Positions 58,483 through 64,000 of a DNA stretch of 64,000 bases are shown here, one piece after another. Origin of the DNA: Ustilaginoidea virens (taxonomy: Eukaryota > Ascomycota > Sordariomycetes > Hypocreales > Clavicipitaceae); contig NC_057319.1 in assembly GCF_000687475.1 (NCBI RefSeq), positions 2,842,001 to 2,906,000 of the forward strand, read 5' to 3'. Within the stretch, counting starts at the first letter, position 1. Each line of letters begins with the position of its first letter. A program made the position numbers and the translations under genes. Below the pieces are notes generated by a model, which was given only the letters and a program-made list of their open reading frames with translations, was not told where the DNA came from and searched no databases.

Positions 58483-59164
58483 GATGGTGATGGTGATGGT
58501 TGTGATGGTGAAAGCGGTGATGATGTGTGTGGTGTGGTGGTGGCAGGAGAAGCTGGCGAGGTTCTGGTGCAGCGTTCGGCGGCGGGCCGCTGGCCACCCC
58601 CTCTAAGCGGGCTGGTGGGCCTCTGAACGCGGCGGACTGGGAGTACTTACATTACCTAATGTATAAGGCACGTCCTCTCGACCTTTGCCCATCTCTTGTG
58701 CAACTTCAACGATATCAACTTGGAACCATGCGTGCAAACGTACAGAGGAATCAGACCTCATCCGATCATCGGCTTTGCCTCCCTTTTCCCCTCGGGGAAT
58801 CCTTACGAGTTTGCAGCCGCGGCAAATTATCCACCTAAATTTTCAGCTCCCAATAGCAGTACTCGGTGCCTCCTTGCCGCCGTCCAGGAACGGTTGGCCA
58901 ACGACTGTCAGCGAACCCAATGCCGCGCCACACACAAACATGAGATGCATCAAGCGTGCCATCAGACCCATAATGCAGCCTATTTTTTCGAGCCGTCAAA
59001 GCCGGCGACGTGGTTGCCTGCTAGCCGGCTGCAAGATTATAAGTCCAGGTCTTCAGGCGTAGAGCATATGCTCGGCTCGTCAACATGGTTCGCAGTCCAG
59101 ACCTGACGACTGACAGAGACAATTCACAGCTCATCACTTTCTATCCCCATCTGCTTGTACAGCC
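58483..59164. other. Divergent intergenic stretch, no gene seen
   Basis: 5' flank of the minus-strand disrupted locus and of the plus-strand kinase-like pseudogene. TGATGG-type repeats at about 58480-58518 are the minus-strand leader CCATCA repeats. No other gene seen. Confidence 0.45.
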
Positions 59165-61010
59165 ATGGCTTCCAGAACCAACTCCTTCCCGACATCTTCC
59201 CAAAATCGAGCGCTGGAAATTGTCAGCGCCCAGGTGGAGAAAATCAATCAAGGCCACCAGCTTCTCAGGGCCCCTTTGCACAAGCTATCCCTAGGCGACA
59301 TGCCCGACGATGCCCGCGTCATTGCCCCTCCTACAACTCAGGTCACGTCCAAGAACGTTGGGTCTTTTCTCTGGTGCCATTGTCGTCACACCCGAGGACG
59401 TGGTTGTTGTCCAGCAATCTTCCAAAGAGGCCTGGTTCACGCTTACCTGCGGTCAGCAAATTTTGCTGCTTCTCCTATGATTCAGCGAGCGACAATCTTG
59501 TCTTACAGAATCTGGGTCGAGGTTTCATCAGCGTTGAGCCCATGGAAGCTGGGAAATACGTGACCGCCAGTTACGGAACCAATGTCAATCCACGCCTAAT
59601 ACTAGTCACGACTCCAGGTCCTTGGAGGATATGGTCTGCCGCTAGAGTTCCCGACATTTTGATTGAATTTCTTTTGTTGCGTCAGCGTTACAGTATAGAG
59701 ACGAGGCTCGCAGTGCCAGGCCGGGCTGGCTTGAAGAGAAAGGATGCATCCTAAGAGGCGTGCACTTGCACCTGGAAGTGCTGCTTCTGAAAGCTTAGTC
59801 TCGTTCAACCAAGCGGGCCAGGTAAATCTATTCCAGATGGATGTTGATTGCGCGTTGCGACTCTAACTGATGCAGGCTCCGTCTTCGGACGGGACCATGG
59901 CGGTAGATGTTGGCAACCCGCTCATTGAGCTTAGACTAGGCACCAGGATGGCCATTCAAACGGATGCAGTCGAGGAGGTCACTTCTTCCTTTCGTGAAGA
60001 AACAGCCGAGAATTACTACATCGCCAACTTGCGCAACATTGCTAGGAGGAGCAATGAAATTTCAGCCGTTTTCCGCGCCCGGCACTCACTCTTCGGGGAC
60101 GCCGTGGTCAAGGTCGTCACCAAGTTAACCGAGCCTTCCTCGATCCCGAGAATAGCTCGCAACTGGGTAAATGAAGAACGCGTCATACGCACTGTTGACC
60201 ATGTTAGTCAGTCCCACGCATCATTTCATGCGGCCCACTTGACTAACTTTTCACGTCCGCTGTCTTAGCCGGCAAATCATCAAGTTTTTACGGATCAGAC
60301 GCCCGACTACATTCCATATTGTATGGACTACCTGCCCTATCCCGATCTCGCCGCGTCCACGTGGATCGACAGTGGGAGCTACTTCGCCGGCACTCTCGAC
60401 CATGCCACCCGTGTCTTTCGCCAAATGGCGTCGGCGCTTGATTACCTTCACGGCAAGAAGATCCTCCACAATGACATCAAAGCCCGCAAACATCCTCTAC
60501 AACCGTGAACGGGACCCCGGCCTCATCGATTTTGGCCTGGCTACTTCTGTCGGTGACTCGCCTTGCAGAGGAGGTACCCCCTGGTATATCCCCCCGGAGA
60601 TGATGCAAAACTCCGCCCGAGGTGCAGAAAGTGACGTGTTCGCCTTGAGCGTGACGACATTATACCTGCTGCGAAAATTCATCTTGCCGGAAAGGAATAC
60701 GCGCTACCCTCCGTGGAGAAATTCCTAAATGGAGCGGAATCCAGAACCCATGGATAACTGGGTCAATTGCATCGCACGCATCCAAAAAGGTCTGGGATTG
60801 GCCATGCTGGAGAGCGTAGTCAAGGACACGTTTGACCTTTGGGCCGCGTCAAAGGATATCAGCGCAAGGTATCTTGAAAAGACTCGGCGTATCGCCTTTG
60901 CAAGCTGGGCAGTCAACAGCAAACGGTTCACCGGCGTCGTAGTCCATGTACGCTGCCGTCCCGTCCATCTGTCCTTCTTCGTTGATGCTCAGGAGCTGCC
61001 TCGGTACTAG
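59165..61010 (+). pseudogene. Protein-kinase-like pseudogene with several frame breaks
   Basis: Starts as MASRTNSFPTSSQNRALE. An N-terminal, possibly FHA-like module (SASDNLVLQNLGRGFISV, GPWRIW) is followed by a kinase domain. Kinase marks are VVKVVTKL, RTVDH, HNDIK, LIDFGLATSVG and GGTPWYIPPEM. Two introns look normal: 59822-59875 and 60203-60268. Coding continuity is lost by frame changes near 59370, near 59465 and near 59751, by one extra A around 60479-60481 inside the catalytic loop, and by a TAA at 60726-60728. After this stop the same frame stays open to 61010. The enzyme would have been a Ser/Thr-type kinase. Several separate lesions favour true decay over a single sequencing error. 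Confidence 0.75.
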
Positions 61011-62618
61011 TGAGTCTGGATCAGAGGCGATGACTTGCCGGTTTCTTTTTCTCAAGCATCTCGTCACGGACACCCATGGAATCCGAAGAAGAAATCTTTC
61101 GGTGTGAAATGGGTCGACTAGCTAGATAACGGGTATAACCCAGTCAAACTTAAGGCAGCACGGCCTCGGCCAAACTCATCTTTTCTCTGCAGGCTTCCAA
61201 GCAAACCCATAGCATGGAAAGGAGAGGCGTCTTGGTATACCTTGGCTTCAGGCCTCGTCGACTGACCACCCCTTGGCGCACATTGCATGGCTCAACTATG
61301 CCCGGACAGACTTTTGATTTTCCTCGCGCATTGGCCAACTCTAGTGCCAGTCGCGGCTGAATAAAACAGCATAGAAACACATTGCGTCCATGGTGCCCCA
61401 TCAAAGCTAGACTCCTCTTCCCTAGTTGATGCAGTTTTGCGCAGCCGAAGCGAGGCCCCAGACACTCGCGAGCTGGACTCGGCGTGTCCTTTCCACGCTA
61501 TGCCTTGGGCCCCGGCGCGCCCGTCGCCAAGCTGCTCTCCTTGATTATCGAAACGCCGTCTCTGCCGGCCGTTCCGCGCCTCGGCTCATTCACGCTGTCA
61601 TGCTTGTAGACGCCACCCTCGGCGGAGAGGGGAACCTGCCGCTGCTGGTAGGTTTCGTTGGCTCCCGGGTTGGCGGGCCGGGTGTCGTTGGTCTCGTTGG
61701 TTTGCGACGGTGCAGACGGCATTGCTGATTGCGGTGTGGGAGAAAGAAGTTTGCTTCCGCGTCTTCGCCGCGAGCGTCTCGGGCTTATATCTTGCGGGAT
61801 GGTTGTGGTAGATGGCAAACGTCACAGCGGCATCACGCTGACCCGCGAATGAGATCATAGAAGGCATGCTCGACGGTAGCCCGCCCAAGGCGACGTGGAC
61901 TCGCCCGTCCATGCCGACCACGCGCATCCCGATATCCAACGGTGAATAGACGCTTTGACCCAAGCAGAGACGATTGTTATTTTTAGCGCCCCCGTCGGTC
62001 TGTGGTCTCGGACCAAGGGGCCTTTTTTTTTTCTTCTTCCTTTTTTTCCCCCCCTTCACAACAATGGGGGTTTGAGCTGTTTTGGGCATGCCCAGACCAT
62101 TGTCCGTTATTGATGCGGTGCTTTTGATGGATCTCGCATTGCTGTTGACGTCGACTGCGGCACATGGCCTCTGCTGCATCCGTTTTTTTTTCTCTTTCCG
62201 TGGGCTTTGCAAACCCAAGACTAACAGAACCGATCATGTGAGCGGCGAGATTGCCGGTACTGTGTCATTGTTGCTTGCTGATGCGGCTCAGCAAGCCAAC
62301 TCCTCCACGTGCTGTGTCGAATCGAAACCCCCAAGTTCCGCGAGCCTAATCCATGCATATACTGTGTTCCGTCCTGCCAGGCTCGAGCTCCGACCACCCA
62401 GCCAGTCCCTCCCAAATTAGAACCTAGCACTTGAGACTTGCGCTGCCGACGTTGCCCCCCGTGGTGTTTGAAATGGCGCAAAAAAGGGGAGGAGAAAGGA
62501 TAAGAAGATTTTCTTCACTCGACACACCAGCCCATCCCCCGTTCGTATCGCCCCAGCAAACACTCCGACCGATCCGACAACTCCCTCCAAAAGAGCAGAT
62601 CAACTCAAACAGGCCCCC
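61011..62618. other. Intergenic, no confirmed gene
   Basis: A minus-strand open stretch at 61498-61818 (LLSPTPQSAMPSAPSQTNET) and another in a different frame around 61830-61960 (DIGMRVVGMDGRVHVALGG) look partly coding, but no start, splice sites or family could be found. A T/C run lies at about 62022-62056. Confidence 0.4.
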
Positions 62619-62930
62619 ATGAACCCAATCCTGCTTCTCCTCGCCGCATCAGTCCCCGCCCGCAGCTGGCAGACCCCCCGCGGCAGCTGCACCGGCAAGG
62701 GCCGCTGCTGCCGCTGCACAACCCTCAACCGCCCCGACAACGGGCAGACAAACTGCGTGGCCAACAAGATCGAGGCCGGCATCAAGGACGACAACGGCGG
62801 CGGCCTCTTCTTCTGCGAGATAGGCGAGCCCCAGTCGTGGATCGCCCGGATGTGCGCCGGGGAGGTGTACGACGTGTGCAGCCCCACGAGTCACTTCTGG
62901 GACCGCGGATACGACTGCTGGGATTGCTAG
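62619..62930 (+). CDS. Small cysteine-rich secreted protein, candidate effector
   Basis: Single exon, 103 residues. A short hydrophobic signal (MNPILLLLAASVPARS) precedes a mature part of about 87 residues with ten cysteines at 24, 30, 31, 33, 46, 66, 79, 87, 100 and 103, enough for five disulfides. The first four cysteines are clustered (SCTGKGRCCRC) and the last residue is cysteine (YDCWDC). Size, secretion signal and cysteine content are typical of fungal effectors and small antimicrobial-like proteins. I do not recognise a named family. Function is not claimed. Confidence 0.75.
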   Translation: MNPILLLLAASVPARSWQTPRGSCTGKGRCCRCTTLNRPDNGQTNCVANKIEAGIKDDNGGGLFFCEIGEPQSWIARMCAGEVYDVCSPTSHFWDRGYDCWDC

Positions 62931-63341
62931 GGGCTGCAGCGGCGTCAAGGATTTGTCCAGGGCGGGCGGGTCGCCTGGTTTAATGTCGATGGGGATTCGA
63001 TGACGTTGTCGTCTTTTTTTTTGTTTTCCTGTTCAGCTTCCGTGTTGGTCTTGGCGGATGCTGAGGCTCCTGTGTTGTTCCGGCCGAAGACGAAGCACCA
63101 CTAGTCTAGGTGCGTAGAGAAGTTGCATCAGGTGCAAGATCATGGACAAGGGGGGAGAGAAACGTCTTGCCGGCAGTGCACCCACTCAAGCTCGTCAGGA
63201 GACTTCATCCCGTATCTAGGGTAAACTCAGCATGACGAGGGAGGGGGTTTCCGGGTCCGAAACAATGCTTAATCAAATAGCTCACCTTGATAGAATCCAA
63301 GACACGAGTGGAAAACAAACTCCAAGCCCAAAGTCAATTGT
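62931..63341. other. Intergenic, no gene seen
   Basis: Lies between the 3' ends of the cysteine-rich gene (plus) and NAA25 (minus). No distinct motif. Confidence 0.5.
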
Positions 63342-64000
63342 CTACCGCTCCCACTTCACCTGGCCCCATCCCGCGATATTCTGCCTCCAGCTCTCTACCA
63401 GTTCCTTGACCGTCCCATCCTCAATCAAGCCGCTCAGTTCCTGGCCGTCACCCTCAAACACCCACGCTCGCAAATCTAAGCCGAATTGACTCCCCGCATC
63501 AACGACGCTCTTCAGTCTTGCGATAAACGCCTTCCCTTGCTGTAAAGCAGCTTCGGCGGCGCCTTGCAGGCTCTTGATCTGTGTGATGACCTCCTTGGGG
63601 AGGTTGCTGCTTCCCGAGCGGTCGCGCTCCCTTTCTCGCTCGTTAAAGGACAGTATCCAAGTAGCGGCAAGGCTGGATGCCATGGCTGTATCACGGAGCA
63701 TGGTGACGTTGTGAAAGGATCGCAAGCCGGAGACACTCTGCTGAATGGTGCCGTCCAACACAGGCAGGTCGCCGAGTTGGCTGGTCATGGAAGCCTTTAC
63801 GGCCTCGACAACTTGACCCAAAACCGACGGTGTTGGCGACGATCGGTTGATGCCGAGTGATAATGGAATCAGGGTAGCCAGTAGATGAACAGCTTCGTAG
63901 TAGAGAATCTCGCTTGCCGTGCACTGCCTCGGTGCGTCGCGCAGGAACTTTGCCATGGAATTGCTTATCCGGCCCATCATTTCCGTGACAAAAGTGTAAT
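63342..64000 (-). CDS. mdm20: NatB N-acetyltransferase auxiliary subunit NAA25/MDM20 (C-terminal part)
   Basis: Non-catalytic, ribosome-anchoring subunit of NatB, which acetylates protein N-termini beginning Met-Asp, Met-Glu, Met-Asn or Met-Gln. The minus-strand frame is open to the window edge, so the N-terminal TPR region lies beyond it. About 219 residues are visible. The blocks SASEILYYEAVHLLATLIPL-like (TASEILYYEAVHLL), FHNVTMLRDTA, NEREREDR-type acidic/basic stretch followed by DRSG, and the ending LVESWRQNIAGWGQVKW match the C-terminus of fungal Mdm20. The stop is TGA at 63342-63344. It is convergent with the upstream cysteine-rich gene. Confidence 0.85.
   Translation of the reverse strand, partial: YTFVTEMMGRISNSMAKFLRDAPRQCTASEILYYEAVHLLATLIPLSLGINRSSPTPSVLGQVVEAVKASMTSQLGDLPVLDGTIQQSVSGLRSFHNVTMLRDTAMASSLAATWILSFNERERERDRSGSSNLPKEVITQIKSLQGAAEAALQQGKAFIARLKSVVDAGSQFGLDLRAWVFEGDGQELSGLIEDGTVKELVESWRQNIAGWGQVKWER

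Noticed and set aside
61498..61818. Minus-strand Ser/Pro-rich open frame
   Set aside because: Looks partly coding, but begins after a stop without ATG and has no clear acceptor or homologue known to me.

Overview
The window is nuclear DNA from a filamentous ascomycete, most likely a hypocrealean Sordariomycete. Coding sequence is GC-rich. Introns are short (about 50-165 nt), with GT..AG ends and often a long pyrimidine run. The protein set fits an insect- or nematode-associated lineage: a proteinase K/Pr1-type subtilisin, small secreted proteins, IRE1, HEL2 and a NatB subunit. This placement is inferred from family resemblance only.

Layout. 1-5.2 kb: the 3' end of cytosolic asparaginyl-tRNA synthetase, an AT-rich 787-bp element with 75-bp terminal inverted repeats, and a secreted subtilisin. 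8.3-12.5 kb: a secreted galactose oxidase with a discoidin/CBM32 domain, convergent with a delta-12-type fatty-acid desaturase. 17.2-27.3 kb: a TBC-domain protein lacking both usual catalytic residues, then CCT2 and eIF3b/PRT1 divergent from a shared 534-bp promoter. 30.6-37.8 kb: IRE1 and HEL2 tail to tail, then an intron-containing tRNA-His. 38.6-47.8 kb: a DEK_C/SWIB protein, a DUF3445 heme-type N-demethylase-like protein, a small secreted protein and a GT31 glycosyltransferase. 47.8-62.6 kb: accessory and decaying sequence. It holds a 7.5-kb tract without an intact gene, a berberine-bridge-type FAD oxidase, a gene start with a premature stop, and a kinase-like pseudogene. 62.6-64 kb: a ten-cysteine secreted protein and the C-terminal part of NAA25/MDM20.

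The intact genes are mostly housekeeping genes of translation (AsnRS, eIF3b, HEL2, tRNA-His), protein folding and ER stress (CCT2, IRE1), trafficking (TBC), chromatin (SWIB) and N-terminal acetylation (NatB). Secreted enzymes and candidate effectors lie between them. No biosynthetic cluster or operon-like system is evident. Spacers are full of homopolymers (up to T41), microsatellites and GGTACC/CCTAGG palindromes, but these long runs are nearly absent from about 48-54 kb.

The strongest candidate for something undescribed is the Mutator-like miniature element at 2005-2791. It is built around about six copies of a 93-97-bp repeat. Exon boundaries were placed by reading frame, splice-site sequence and family alignment from memory; no search was run.
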